Assembly: GCA_029204225.1 (NCBI GenBank)
Contig: CM055112.1
Location: 26,177,922-26,241,921 of the forward strand
Source of the DNA: Diphasiastrum complanatum
Taxonomy: Eukaryota > Streptophyta > Lycopodiopsida > Lycopodiales > Lycopodiaceae
Direction: 5' to 3'
Length of the DNA: 64,000 nt
A program made the position numbers and the translations under genes. Within the stretch, counting starts at the first letter, position 1, and every line of letters starts with the position of its first letter. The notes under the pieces are model-generated. The model ran no database searches and had not been told where the DNA came from. It was given only the letters and a program-made list of their open reading frames with translations. Shown one piece after another: positions 21,441-34,029 of this stretch.

Positions 21441-22906
21441 TGCCAAGGTATCCGTAATGTGCAAGATAGTAGAGGATCAGCCCAAAAGATAGGGACATCA
21501 TACCAAGGTATCCAAAAAGCCCCAGACGGTAGAACTGCATCAGCAACAGGAAGCCAATAAGGAAACTGGAAAAGAGATGGACACTCATCGCGAATAGCCG
21601 CATCATACACGTAACCATCAACCATATGTGCAAACTCAGTGATATAGGTGCCCCAAGAAAAGATAGCAGCATCGGAAGACCAGCACCAAGGAGTAGGAAC
21701 ATAAGCAGGATGACAGGCACGCTATAATAGCATGGAAAAGCAAGCGATATGCCAGGAAACATGAATCATAAAGAGATCATCTTGACAAAGGATAGCTAAA
21801 ATGGAGAAACGTGCACCAGCATGGTCAAAAGCCCAAGGTATCCATAAGGCCCATGAATGAGAAGTAGCAATGGCACACGGTATCTTCAAGGCCCCTATCA
21901 CGAGAAGAGGCATCATGCCAAAAGCTCCAAAAGGTCCAAGATATCAATGCATCATCTAAAAAAGCATGATGCATAAAAACAATAGCAACAAATCTAGAAA
22001 TAGTAGAGGCCTCAACTGAAAAACTGTAGCCGAAAAACTCATCCAGAAAGACCTCATATGGACATACCAATCCATCATAGGATACACCAAAAACGGATGG
22101 AGAATCGGATGACCCATCGGAACTGGCCGCAAGTGTAATCCCAAAGTACACACCAGGCGCACAAGTGAGGAATAGAAGAAATGCACTGGAATGCGCCAAC
22201 ATCAGTAGCAAGCAGCGGATCAATATCCACGTGTACCTGGGGATGAGTATCAAAGCACATATGAGCAATACTGAAGTATATGGCGGCAACATCCCCACAA
22301 ACTATCCAAGAGAGGAGAAGGAACTCTCTCAAGGTACTCTGATGGTCTCGGAAAACCAAAACAAAGTGGCAACTCAGCATCAGAGACCAAGCGATATGGA
22401 GCAACCTGAAATGACGGGGAATCTGAAGATCACCTGGACAAATAGTAGCTGGAAAGGAGGCAATAACCCAAGCCATCAGGAAATGCCAAGCCTGACAATG
22501 AGCAACAATCCAAGGAACAGATAGAGAGCCACATGCATAATCATAGAGATATCCGCACCATAGGCGATCAGTAATATGGAACTACCAGCACCAATCAACA
22601 GGTCCAAATGGAAACCAAGCTATACGCAATAACCAGGAATGCCATATATCCACAGCATCGGCATGGACTGCAACAAACCTATATGTAGAAACACAAGGAG
22701 ACTGAAGGATGCTCGTATACTCATCTAGAAAGATCCCAGCATATAAATACCCTAGATAAGTAATAATGACCATCTGGCAAATATCCTCGGATGGAAAATG
22801 TGTAACGGTAAGGGCCAAAGGCGCATGAATCATGTAAGGAACCGTAGAAATATCATGAGGCGGTTCACAAACCTCAAGCAGAGATCCATGGAGTAAAGCG
22901 AAAGAA
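21441..22906. repeat. Degenerate internally repetitive sequence of unknown origin
   Basis: CCAAGGTATCC-like words recur (near 21443, 21502, 21833, and weaker near 21880 and 21930), together with AGGAATGCC and GCATCGG. Long frames on both strands exist because stop codons are rare, but none shows a protein family. It lies just 5' of LINE-D; a similar style of sequence precedes the LINE fragment at 33.5 kb. It could be a decayed satellite or the 5' region of an unknown element. Confidence 0.4.
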
Positions 22907-25900
22907 GACACACCTATGCAAGTTGCCGAAAGGAGGAAGGTTTTCAGCAAAGCCAAAGCATTGGGAAAAAGGGTGATCTATCGGGATGGTAAGGTCCGAT
23001 ACATTGACCCCCAAAAATCTGAGGCACAGGGATTTGGGCCCCCCAGACTTAGGAGCGGTTCGGGGGCCCTCACAAAAGCATTGCGGTTGAGTTTATGGAA
23101 CTGCAATGGTATCCATTCTTCAGCTACAGCAGGAGACTTTAGAGATTTTTGTACTACAGGGGATATCCTTATACTTACTGAGACACATGAGAGTCCTGAG
23201 AGAGGACTTCCTTGCATTGAGGGATTTTGCTGGCTTTCTACTTGCAGAGGGAAGACGAGGGCACTGACTAGTCGCGGTTCAGGTGGTGTTGCTTGTTTAT
23301 TTCGAGACTCTCTCCGGCCATGGGTCAAGCTACTATACACTGACGAGCAGGCTCGCTATATCTGGATCAGGTTGGACCACAGGTTGATGGAGTTAGATCG
23401 TGACATATTCTTGGCTATTTGTTATTTCCCTCCAGAGACATCAGCTTTCACCTCAGAGGAGGAGTCACCTTTCATGGATATTTCATCGGACATTATCAGA
23501 TATGAGGATCGAGGATATATTCTTTTAGCGGGGGACTTCAATGCCAGGACTGGGTCTAGGCGAACGGAATTTCACAGAGCAGCAGATGATCCATAGCGGA
23601 TACATGCACTTGATTGGGATGATCTTGGTCTTATACGGCGATCGGCAGATGCAGCAGGTCCAGTCACATCATATGGGGAGCAGATGCTTCAGTTGGGTGA
23701 GGCTCATGGACTGGCCATTTATAATGGCCTTCTTCAGCTGCCAGGCTCTGGTGACTACACTTGCTTCCCACATAGTGGAGGACATAGCGTCGTCGACTAT
23801 TTCATGGGCTCACCGTTTCTCCTTCACTTCATTTCATCCTTCTCTGTACACTGCACCACTCTTTCTGATCATTCATATCTCTCACTCTCTGTCGGTCATC
23901 TCCCCATCACACCTATTTTCTCTTCGACCCCTACAGTTAAACCCACCTACCGCTACACTTCACATCACACACCACTGTACAGAGAAGCCCTCTCCGATCT
24001 CCTTACCTATTTCCCACATGAGCATACTTTAGAGGAGCAGTCCCTCTTTCTTGTCCAGACCATCCATATTGCAACTTCCATTGCCTTTCCATCCCCACGG
24101 CCCAAAGACCAGCAACGTCATAGACCCTATAAGCCCTGGTATGATCAGGAATGCATCCAGCTACATCAGAACCTCATATATGCTCGCTCCCATCTTCCTC
24201 ATATGACCAAAACCATATCTCGTGTCTACCGTAGAACACAAAAAAAAAGAAAATCGCATACGAGATTGGTCAGGGTAAGAAACTGATGGATCTCCTCTTT
24301 AGTTCTTCCTCAGGTTCATTCTGGAAGAGGTTCCTTCCACGGTCACCCCCACCACGGATCACAGACCTCAGCACTTGGGTCGCATATGCCACATCATTGT
24401 ACACCATCCCAGATACCCCTCCTCTTCCCACCTCTTGTCTCACGGATACTTCTGCCATATTCACTAACGAAATTATAGAGAAGGCCATCACACGACTCCA
24501 TTCCCATAAAGCCAAAGACATTGATGAGCTAGAGGCTGAACTTCTAAAGTATGCTCCCGACATCCTCTCACTCTTTCTCTCCATCCTATTCAACCGAGCT
24601 GTCACCTCTGATTTTTCCTCTCCATGGTCCACAAACCTCATTCACCCTATCCATAAAGGCGGGGACCCCATGAAAGCTGACAACTACCGCACCATTATGA
24701 TCAGTCACCTCTTCGCCAAAGTATATGGTTCTATCCTACAGTCAGAGATCAGTACAGAGATGGATGCCAGATCACTCCATGCCATTGGACAGGCGGGTTT
24801 CAGACCGGGATAAACTACATCAGATCATATCTTTACTTTGAGGTCCATCATTGAGGAGGCTAAGGCCAAGAGGGAGCGTGTATACTGCTGCTTTGTGGAT
24901 TTTCGCAAGGCCTTTGATTATGTGCCTAGGCATCTATTGATACAGAGACTTCATGATCGGGGCTTTCAGGAGGATACTACACAGGCAGCATTGTACAGGC
25001 GAGTTATTGGCAGGGTCCGACTATCAGGAGTTATTTCACCGAAGGTGGTCAGTACCATTGGGGTCAAACAGGGATGTCCACTCTCTCCTACACTATTTGG
25101 TCTTTACATTGACGAGCTAGAGCATGTTATACGGAGTGATGGAAGGGAGGGTTGTACATTGGGCGACCTCATTATTGCTATTCTCCTTTATGCTGATGAT
25201 GTGGTTTTGCTTTCACGGACGAGAGAGGGTTTGCAGCGACACTTAGATGCTCTTCTTTCTTTTTGCACACGGTGGGGTTTGTCGGTAAATGTGGCCAAGA
25301 CTAAGGTTATGGTGTTCAACACCTCTAGGTCTTTCATGATGCGGTAGGAGCTTCTATGGGATGGTCATCCACTAGAGGTTGTTGATTCGTATATATATCT
25401 AGGAGTACTATTCTCGGGGCCTACGTTCAGCATGAGACACGCAACTATTTCCCGGGTACGGAAGGGCCCCTCCATAAGTGTCTACTAACTTATGGGACTA
25501 ATCTATTCCTAGCCTTTCTAGAACTTCTAACTTAGGATTTAGAACCTCACTGGTAGATTTGGAGAGACTATGTTTCAGCTCACACATCAGAGATGCGACT
25601 AGTAAGTGTCGGCCCTTTGACACTATGGTTGTGCCCTCAACTATGTATGCTTCCGAGACATGGAGTACTGGTCTGACAGCTACTGATTGGACATATATCT
25701 CCCGGCTCCAGATTCGTTTGCTCTCCCGGATGATACGGGCTAAGCCCTCAGTACCACACTAGATTATATTGGCGGAGTTCGCGGTCCCCCCCATTCAGAT
25801 TGAGGCCTTATTCCATATTGTGACATTCATATAGAGGTTAGAGGATCTTCAAGACGGGGGTACACATTATGTAGTTGCAGCTTTATCTTCATCCCGGCGC

Positions 25901-26953
25901 CTACACTCAGAGGGACACCTTTTCTCATGGTACTCCCAGGCTTGTCGTCTCCTCTCCACATTGGGTATCCAGATCAGTGCCCTACCTGCGGGCACCCACC
26001 AGTACATCAGAGGCCTCCTTTACAGATCATATCTTCATATCACTTGGCAGGCTCCATTGGGGACCAAGAGTGAGTTTTATCGTACACATTTTCTATCTCT
26101 TGATCCGGCTGGCTGCCCCATAGTATCTAGTTACTTGCTAAGGAGTATATCACATAGTCTGCGGATAGCGATGGGTCAGTTTCGGGTTTCTTCACATCAG
26201 CTGGCCATTGAGACCGGCAGATACAGTGGCACCCCACGAGAGGACCGGCTTTGTAGCATGTGTGTTATGCATGAGATTGAGGACGAGTCACATTTCCTCT
26301 TCAGATGTCCAGCCTACTATGAGATTCGGGGGCAATACTACTGCTTGTTCAGAGAGCACCCAGTTACACTTTCTACCTTGATATCTTATGAGGACCCTAG
26401 ATGTGTCACACTGATGATCCGAGAGATGTCAAACCTGAGGAGGAGGAGACTAGATGATACACATTCCCTGACACGGCTGAGCATTGATGAGTGCATACCC
26501 CGTCAGATACAGAGATCCGAGGTACCCATAGGCAGCAATTCAGATGGAGAGGCCGAGATTCCCGATTCCTTCGTACATCGGCATCAGAGACCATGTCGAC
26601 GGCCAGAGAGACAGCCAGCTATTAGACCACAGCCCAGAGCGCCACGGCAGCAGAGATGACACCGACAGCCTATTCGGCAACAGAGGTCCAGGGCACATCT
26701 AATGACACCTTCACAGCATACCATCCACCATTTCTTCCATGCTGATGGGTATCATGATATACAATTCCAGGCTATTGGATCCTGACTGGGCCAGCCGTCT
26801 TTATGCATTGTATTTGCAGTTATTGTTTTATAGATGATTGAGCTTTAAGCTCCTATGTGCACACTTGGCATGTACCTTTTCTTAGTCCTATGTACCTTAG
26901 TGTATTCAAGGACATTAATAAAATCTTTCTTTCTTTCTTTCTTTCTCTCTCTC
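22907..26953 (+). mobile_element. LINE-D, 5'-truncated L1-like element
   Basis: Begins inside the ORF1 C-terminal domain and runs through ORF2 to a 3' UTR with ATTAATAAAA at about 26914 and a tail of CTTT units then TC units. It lies in TerC intron 5, antisense to the gene. About 110 bp of unrelated sequence interrupts it near 25455-25560. Confidence 0.9.
22916..26659 (+). pseudogene. LINE-D ORF1 end joined in frame to ORF2 (endonuclease, RT, zinc finger)
   Basis: VAERRKVFSKAKALGKRVIY (ORF1 end) reads on in frame into LSLWNCNGIHS (endonuclease start), whereas LINE-B has a stop between the two. Endonuclease motifs: TETHESPERG, LAGDFNAR, HSVVDYFMGS and LSDHS, all present. RT: FVDFRKAFDYVP, GVKQGCPLSPTLF and YADDVVLL (near 25190). 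C-terminal finger: CSMCVMHE...ESHFLFRCPAYYEIR near 26245-26330, then LISYEDPRC and an Arg-rich end. Stops near 23596, 24283, 24811, 25346 and 25760 and the small insertion inactivate it. Confidence 0.9.
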
Positions 26954-27405
26954 ACAAGGCCTTGGCACAATACTACCATGATCAGAGTGAAAAAAAAGTA
27001 TCAAGCTTTTTTGGGAAGGTGCTTTTTGAAAACGTAAAAAAACCAAAGAAAATGGTCAAAAACCACAAAAGGGGGTTTCCCATGCAATCCTTGATTTGAT
27101 CACAAATGCAAGATGGTTAGGAAGAAACTTAAACAAAGCACAGATAATGTTGTTATGTATGCAAGGTTGTTCACTAGCTTAGGGAGCAATTCCGGTGACT
27201 ATCTACTAGACACATTTATATATGAAAAGTGCCATCGGCTTCCATGAAAATTTAGAGGTACTTAACAAAAGCATCCAGTTGAAGGTAATAAATTTGGAGA
27301 AAACAATGCCATAGATGCCAAAAACAATATTGTTTAATTGTCTTGTATATCAAACACAAAGAGCTAGTAATACAGATTATGAGAGCACGAGATTCTAGAA
27401 CTCAC
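26954..27405. other. TerC intron 5, end next to exon 5
   Basis: Host-like AT-rich intron sequence between the LINE-D tail and exon 5; nothing else recognised. Confidence 0.5.
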
Positions 27406-27482
27406 CCAGCAAAAAACTCAGATGCTTTGCCAAATCCTTCATTGATGCCAATTAATGTGCCAAATCCCAGCGCAGCAGTCAC
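27406..27482 (-). CDS. TERC: TerC exon 5
   Basis: 77 nt: VTAALGFGTLIGI then NEGFGKASEFFAG, with the last Gly codon split into exon 6. Membrane segment plus the conserved ASEFFAG(Y) block of plastid TerC. Acceptor TTGTAG, donor GTGAGT. Confidence 0.95.
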
Positions 27483-27842
27483 CTACAACTCAAGTGGATG
27501 AAAACATTTGTGATAACAACTATTGTTATAAGAAGATAAACCCAAACTTCTTGAGAAGGTGACTAAGATGTTCAAAGCGTCTCAAGTAATCTTCAAAGTG
27601 AAACAACTCCATGCTCAAGAGTCACGTGTCATTCAAAAATATATGTTGTCTACAATAGATTAAATCCTAATACACAACCAACCTCAAACAAAAAAAAAAA
27701 TCAGTGATGTTTGTCTCCATGACTTTCGCTGAACAGCTATCTCCACAGTTGGAAAGATCTTGTAACTAAAAGGCCTTGTAGAATCGAAAAAGACGACAAG
27801 TTTTCTTAACACTCCTATTGATTGCAAAAACAATGTGCATAC

Positions 27843-28135
27843 CCAGAAGGCAACAGTTTTTATTGCAGTAACCCTGTCTAAGGCAGGTTCAGTTGGAAAA
27901 GAAGTTTCAATTTCCCCCACAGCAGAAACAGTTTGCACTGCAACCTCCACTGTCTCAACTACTTTTTCAGCTGCTTCTGCTACAACTGCACCAAAGTTTT
28001 CATCCACCAATACTGGAAGTACGTCCTTCTTGGAGCTTGAAAAGTCATTGATGCTATCATTGAGATTATGTCTATGGTTCTTATTTTCATCCAAATATTG
28101 GTTTCTCTTCTCTTGTAGCTTAACTCCTCTAATAG
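27843..28135 (-). CDS. TERC: TerC exon 4
   Basis: 293 nt with 97 complete codons. A charged, Asn-rich part (KLQEKRNQYLDENKN) is followed by an Ala/Glu/Val-rich amphipathic stretch (AEAAEKVVETVEVAVQ) and ends with RVTAIKTVAFW, the start of the first membrane segment (AIKTVAFWV in homologues). The first codon is completed by the last base of exon 3. Acceptor TTATGCAG, donor GTATGC. The acidic stretch before the first membrane helix varies in this family; I cannot assign it a role. Confidence 0.9.
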
Positions 28136-28699
28136 CTGCATAACACAAGAATACTAAATCATACATTGAATATAAGTCAAATTCAAAGGAAAACTAATAA
28201 CAGTTAGCTCATTACAACCTTTAAGAAAATCACAAATTTGCAATACTAAAACAAAATGAGGTAAAACGCTCACACTCAAAGCTTCCTAGTAGCAATAGGG
28301 TAACTGATGCTCCTCGACTTGTAATGACTACTTTCTAATGTAAAGTTCAAGAACTAATATTAGAAGATTGATAGTTATCAACTAAATTTTAGTATCATTG
28401 AAGCATAAATTCACAATACACGGAGAAATCTAGCAATTTCCCGAAAAGAATGGCAAATAGCATCTCATAACATCAATGGCTAAAACCCTATAAGCAATAG
28501 CAAATGCAAGAGTCCTCCCACGAAGAGCTCAAGCAACACCCCCTTGGTGGGATACAACTAAAACTTTTGTAGGGAGGGAAATAGTGCACCCTCCTACCCC
28601 AAGTAATTTAATATTAAGAGTTGGGCTCTTAGCTAGTACTAAATATAAAAGTATGGAGATGTTTAGACCTGCCATGAATAAAAAGGACTCATGGCCAAC
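28136..28699. other. TerC intron 3, non-coding
   Basis: AT-rich intron sequence, then a transition into a Ty3 remnant near 28.7 kb. Confidence 0.5.
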
Positions 28700-30050
28700 T
28701 CCAAGAAACATCCGAACTTGGTGAACATCAATAGGAGCAAAGTGGGCTAGGCAAGGTTAACTCTAAGTTTATCAATATCAAGATGAACATTGCCATTGGA
28801 TATAAGAAAACCCAGAAACTTATCTCAAGGACAGTAAAAGAGCATGTGGAACGTTTGACATAAATTTGGTGATTAGTAAGGAGGCAAAAAACAGCAATCA
28901 AGTAAGAAACATGTTGGGACATAGTAATGTTATAAACATGGATGTCATCAAGATAGACAAATACATGGAGGCCGAGAAGGGGATACATGATATTATTCAT
29001 GACATTCTAAAAGGCAGGCGAGCCACTAGTGACACCAAAAAGTAAGACTTCAAAACCATAAATGCCAAGACGAGTAGAAATGGCAGTGTTATATTCGTTG
29101 GCAAGATGCATAGGAATCTGATGGTAGCTAGAACAAGGATCAATTTCAAAGAAAATTTTGGCTTCATCAAGTTGGCAAAAAGGTCATCCATATGAGGAAT
29201 AGGGTATTGATTACGAACAATAAGCCTATTCAAAGCACTGTAATCAATACAAAGGTGCTTGAAATCATCTTTTTTTCAACAAGTAAAACGAGTGAACCAA
29301 AACTGGAAACAATCAGGCCTTGTTGATCACATTCATATTCAGACATCCTATAGGGAGCATGAGGAGGAGTGGAAGACCCAGAGAGAAAGTCAATACAATG
29401 GGTGACATCATGCAAAGGTGGTAGGTAGGCTCATCAAAAACATACTAAAATTGTTGTAAAGGATCAAGAATCACCTAACTTCTAAGGTAGCAACAAAGCT
29501 AGAGGATCAATAGGTAGACCTGCAGCATCCTAAACCACATGAACACGTATGACTAAAACACAACGAGAATTTGGCAAGCTCCACATGAACTACTTATCCA
29601 ATGTAAGCTAGAAATCCCATTGAGAATAAATGTCAATCAAGAAACATCAATCATGAATAAACGAGAGTGACTGATGCTAAAGATCCAAAGAAAACCAATA
29701 TCCACCAAGGATGATATCATAGTTCTCAAGAGGAATAATCTGAAAACCACCCTGCCCATGGAAATTCCTAATCCAATACTTGATGTCCTACAGAAACTGA
29801 GTACTAGAAAAAGTGTGGCAACTGGCAATCTCAACACGTAAAGGCTGAGTAGTTGCAACAACAGTAGCTCGGATACGTGACACAACGTGACTGCTCAAGA
29901 AAGAGTGAGCAATGTCAGTATCCCCTAACATAGGTAGAGCCGAATAAAACGTGGATAGGTTTACCAGCCCATGTGACATAATCAAACTGAGCATGGCACT
30001 CAGTAGGGATTAGCAGCAAAGATAGGATCAGCTATAGTATGAACAACAGA
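28700..30050 (-). pseudogene. Ty3 fragment: protease and reverse transcriptase, heavily decayed
   Basis: Minus strand: protease remains near 29.8-30.0 kb (HSFLSSHVVSRIRA, VEIASCHTF, the same words as the element at 60.4 kb), then RT (RMSEYECDQQGLIVSSFGS, NQYPIPHMDDLFANL, VYLDDIHVYN). The YLDD catalytic box is still readable near 28.95 kb. Frameshifts occur about every 200 bp and no LTR is visible. Inserted in TerC intron 3 in the same orientation as the gene. Confidence 0.85.
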
Positions 30051-31061
30051 ATCTGTGTCTATTTAGGGGCTATAGCTCTATTCTCAATATCAAACTTGCT
30101 TATGATTAGAGTCTACCAAAGTCCATAATGCCTGTCAGTGTTCATTGAAGTGTGATCTTGTACTAATCATTGTACTTCAAAGGAATAAATAATACTTTAT
30201 GATCCAAGCTCTAAAATTCAGCCTTCATGAACAAATTGCATTGACGTATTGATTGCATAATAACAAGGAGAAACCACCAAAGCTACGATATCAGTTCAAA
30301 AGTCTCAACAAAGCCGGAGTTGGGAGTCATGAATCAATCTGGGAAACATATTTGACATCGATGAACAAAATCACAGATTTTGACATCGATGAAGCTTATA
30401 AAGACCATAATTGACAATTGAATTGCAAATACCTACAAAGAATGGCCAATCACATCACATATAATCAATGGCTAAAGCCCTACAAGTAACAGCAATGAGT
30501 TCTCTGACAAGGAGCTCAAGCGATACCAACGTTCAAATCTCAATAATGAATGTCTCTAGTCCCTATAGATAGCAAGCACATGCCTTAAAATGGAAACTTC
30601 CAGGACCAGAAGTGATATGGTCAAAAGTGACCATGTAGTGAACTGTGAGAGAATATAGCTGGACATGTGGCCAGCATAACACGAAAGTGATCAATAAAAG
30701 GGAACTTATATGGACAGGATTTCGATAACAAAGAATAGCAATATGGACAATCTATCCATAGCACAGACAAAAACTCTCTTTCGATAGTTTCTGCCAAATA
30801 ACATTCTCATTTATGCCAAAAAAAAAAATCAAGCAAGGCATAAAGCTGCCTAGAAGTGGAGATTCTATTGGTATTTATGATCCCAGACATAATTTCATTT
30901 TCTAAAAAACCACAGCACCCTAGAGGTTGGCTCATTGCATGTTAAAAAAATGCAAAATAATCCTAGCTAATGTCCTCAAAGGAAAGCCCATTTGAAGACT
31001 CATAACATTTTGGACAAATTATGACTTACAGCACTTGAAAACTTTTCAAGATGGAACAAAC
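30051..31061. other. TerC intron 3, non-coding
   Basis: AT-rich, no reading frame of interest. A phrase around CCTACAAGTAACAGCAATGAG near 30480 recurs in altered form near 28.49 kb and 32.66 kb, so an old dispersed repeat may be present. Confidence 0.4.
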
Positions 31062-31145
31062 CTGAAGCTTTAGTGTCATCATCCTCTGATTGTCTCGAAC
31101 TTTGTATCAACAAACCTAGTCTATGTTTTCGAGCTCCGGAAGAAC
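31062..31145 (-). CDS. TERC: TerC exon 3
   Basis: 84 nt, phase 1 to 1, only one frame open: SSGARKHRLGLLIQSS then RQSEDDDTKAS. A basic then acidic segment in the region between transit peptide and membrane domain. Acceptor GTTAACAG, donor GTTTGT. Called mainly from phase and splice sites, since this region is poorly conserved. Confidence 0.8.
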
Positions 31146-31497
31146 CTGTTAACATTGATTAGGAACATATCACAGTTTTATATGTAAACAATAAGTAATT
31201 GTGCAATGGAAAACTTCCAAAAAACTAGGATAACAAAATCTTTCCAAAAGTATTTAGATCGATTTATTCAGATTTTACCCACCTATGATATATTTATAAG
31301 CAAAATACACCAAAGAAAGCCCATGTTTTTCTTAAACTTGACGTCCACTGCAAAAAAGTACGCATCTTAATTGATATATGCTAGAAAGCTCTGCAAGTGG
31401 CCATAGCATGTATACTGAAATGCAAAGGGAAAAGAGAAATCTCACAAGATTTTCCCAATCTATCAAAGTTCTTGGAAGTTCAGCAAACTGCTCTTAC

Positions 31498-31570
31498 CAT
31501 TTTGATGGATCAGAAGTCCTTTTGGTTTTATGTGATCATAAATTGGTTGGTAAACAGCAACATAGAGGCC
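31498..31570 (-). CDS. TERC: TerC exon 2
   Basis: 73 nt, phase 0 to 1: GLYVAVYQPIYDHIKPKGLL then IHQN. Its ends fit exon 3 (the split Gly codon) and the candidate exon 1 (phase 0). Acceptor GCTATAG, donor GTAAGA. Supported by phase and splice sites rather than strong homology. Confidence 0.75.
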
Positions 31571-33500
31571 CTATAGCAGATACAAAGTGATAAATTCAGT
31601 GAAAAATAACATGCTATTACATGGTCACAAAATTTTGCTACAAGTTAGTTACATGTGCATGAATACTAGTAGATAGACATGAACTACTACTCTGCAAGCT
31701 AATATGAAGCTCAAGCTAGCAATTACCTTAGTCAACATGCTTGTTGTCATCTTTAAGATAATTCTTTATTATTAAAATGATGTCACAAGATTTCTAAACA
31801 CTTAGAAATAACAGAATCCCTTTGTGTGCTTTGCATTCAAAAGTACCATCTTTTTCACCATCCTCCACTTTATAGCCATTGATATTCAAATGCATCTCCA
31901 CAGTTTCCTGGCTAACCAATATTCTTCTATTGAAAAGATGAAGAAAAACGAACTTTTCATTTATAGTATGGTATCTAGATATGAGGCTCCTCAAGTGCTC
32001 ATATGCATGAAAAATAGCCTTTTGTATTGTAGCCAATTGCAACAAAACCAAACTTTTCTTTGTGGAGATCGAGTATCACATAGATCGTATTTTCTTATAA
32101 AGGCTAATTTTATATTCTTTCAGATCGATAGCAACCAGCATCTTCTTCAATTCCATTCTAACTAAATGATGGGAATCAAACATTTTGATTCTAGTATGCT
32201 ACAGTCCCAACAATACTACCAAGATACCAACACAATTGAACTGAAAATGCATCAAACTACTACCTTGAATCTACTGAGACAAATATAGATCGGCATCTAT
32301 TAGATGTCAAGGATATTTCAGAGTAATGCAACGTGGTATAATATGTATGTTACAGTGAACTTTGGTCATTGATTTTCTTGAGCTGAAGCTTCTGTATTAA
32401 AAATTGATACCCTTAGACATGGGCCTAATCAACAATAATCAAAAACATATTCTAGAGAATCATCAGCCATGAACCTTGTTTTTTATGAATATGATACATC
32501 GAATAATTTTTACGTTGTTGATAGCTTAAGTTTCTTTCCTTTTTCACTCGCTACTATTTTTAGTGGAACTTAAACAAAGTCCAATGACTATAAAGACACA
32601 ATCAAGCAATCCCCCACGAAGAATGGCCAAGAGCAGTTGATTTAATCAACGGCTGAAGCTCTACAAGCAATAGCAAAGGGTTCTCCCACAAAAAGCCCAA
32701 GCAATACCAAATCATAAGGCAAATAATCAATGAATCCTAATGTCTAAGTTAAAGCAATAGCCCTATATATACTATCTAGAGGCCCTTAGTGGAGCCTTTA
32801 GAGATCAGAAAACTTAGGGTACCTAGGTCCCACTAGTACATGCCCTTAATGGTAACTGGCCCAATACCTAAAGGTCTATGGGGCTATTTTTGATATATTA
32901 TTCTCTCCAACTTTAGAAAAAATTGCCCAAAATGTGAGGCTTACAAAAAAAATACTAAGCCCTAAAAAACTAGAAGAAAGGCCCCAAGCAACATAAAGAA
33001 ATGTGAAAATAGAATTATCTAAAAAACATTCGCACCAGTGGAGAGATTGAAGGAGAGGACATAAGTCGTCACAACAAGTATTCCAAAAGCAACACACAAA
33101 TATCCACAAAGCATAGTGCATCAACTCTAGATCATGTTGTAAATGTATCTCTAATGCATTGGACAACAAAATACTATTGTAAGCCAATGTATTTGCAATA
33201 AATGCAACAACTATAGAAACTAGGACGATCCTATAACTCACTCAAGGCATTCTAATAGCACAGGAATGCCTTAAGAAAGTGTCATCATGCAGGATCTCAA
33301 CAAATGAGATATCCAAATCTAGTCGAATAGCCAAGGAATACAAATGCAAAGAAGCATGCGCATCAAGGATAATCCAAGCTGTCCAAAGAAACTAGGTATG
33401 GTGGTAATCATCAACCCAAGGAACAAATAAAGAACGGTAGGCACGAACAACAACATCAATGTGTTTACACCAAGGAAAGATAGCAGCATCCAGTTTCTGA
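31571..33500. other. TerC intron 1, part nearest exon 2
   Basis: AT-rich non-coding sequence. Two overlapping frames near 31.8-32.1 kb have no recognisable motif. The last 250 bp resemble in style the repetitive block at 21.4-22.9 kb. Confidence 0.45.
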
Positions 33501-33504
33501 TCTC

Positions 33505-33950
33505 CCAGCAGGCACTCATGAGTGCATTAGACGTTTCATTTATCGGGCTTATAGCCAGCATACTTGGCAGGGGCAGTTGAGTGTCAAATCAGATTTCTAT
33601 CAGACACATTTTCTAGAGTTTGATGGAACAGGTTTTCCTATACATGCGCACTATCTTGACTATGGACTCTCCCATTGTTTACGGTTTACTCTTGGATAGT
33701 TTCGGGTTTCTTCCCACCAGCTTGCTATTGAGATTGGTCGTTACCAGGGTACTCCACGTGAGGACAGATTATGTCAGATGTGTTCCTTGGGAGAGATTGA
33801 GTCGGAATAGCCGTCCTCGACCAGATTCAGTCTCAGACGATGACATCGACATTGACCTAGCTCATCGAGATCAGAGACAGCAGCCCATGCGTGACCCGGG
33901 TTGCCACTTACGGGACTGTGTCTTGTCAACTGTCTAGTCACACATACAAC
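33505..33950 (+). pseudogene. LINE 3' fragment (LINE-E)
   Basis: Matches the region after RT of LINE-D: a counterpart of SYLHITWQ, QTHFLEFDGTG, then FRVSSHQLAIEIGRYQGTPR and EDRLCQMCSLGEIES. The finger is then lost in a deletion and the frame resumes in the acidic/basic tail (SDDDIDIDLAHRDQRQQP). No AATAAA or tail is seen. Confidence 0.8.
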
Positions 33951-34029
33951 TCACCCTAGTCTCATGACGGGAACTCAAAGACCTTAAAAGTAGACTTACT
34001 TTTCAAAGATATATACATAGCCTTTTAAA

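Noticed and set aside
21825-22524. Several overlapping 100-160 residue frames on both strands
   Set aside because: No family motif, biased composition, and the DNA is internally repetitive.
31794-32165. Overlapping plus and minus frames in TerC intron 1
   Set aside because: No splice-phase fit with TerC exons and no known domain.
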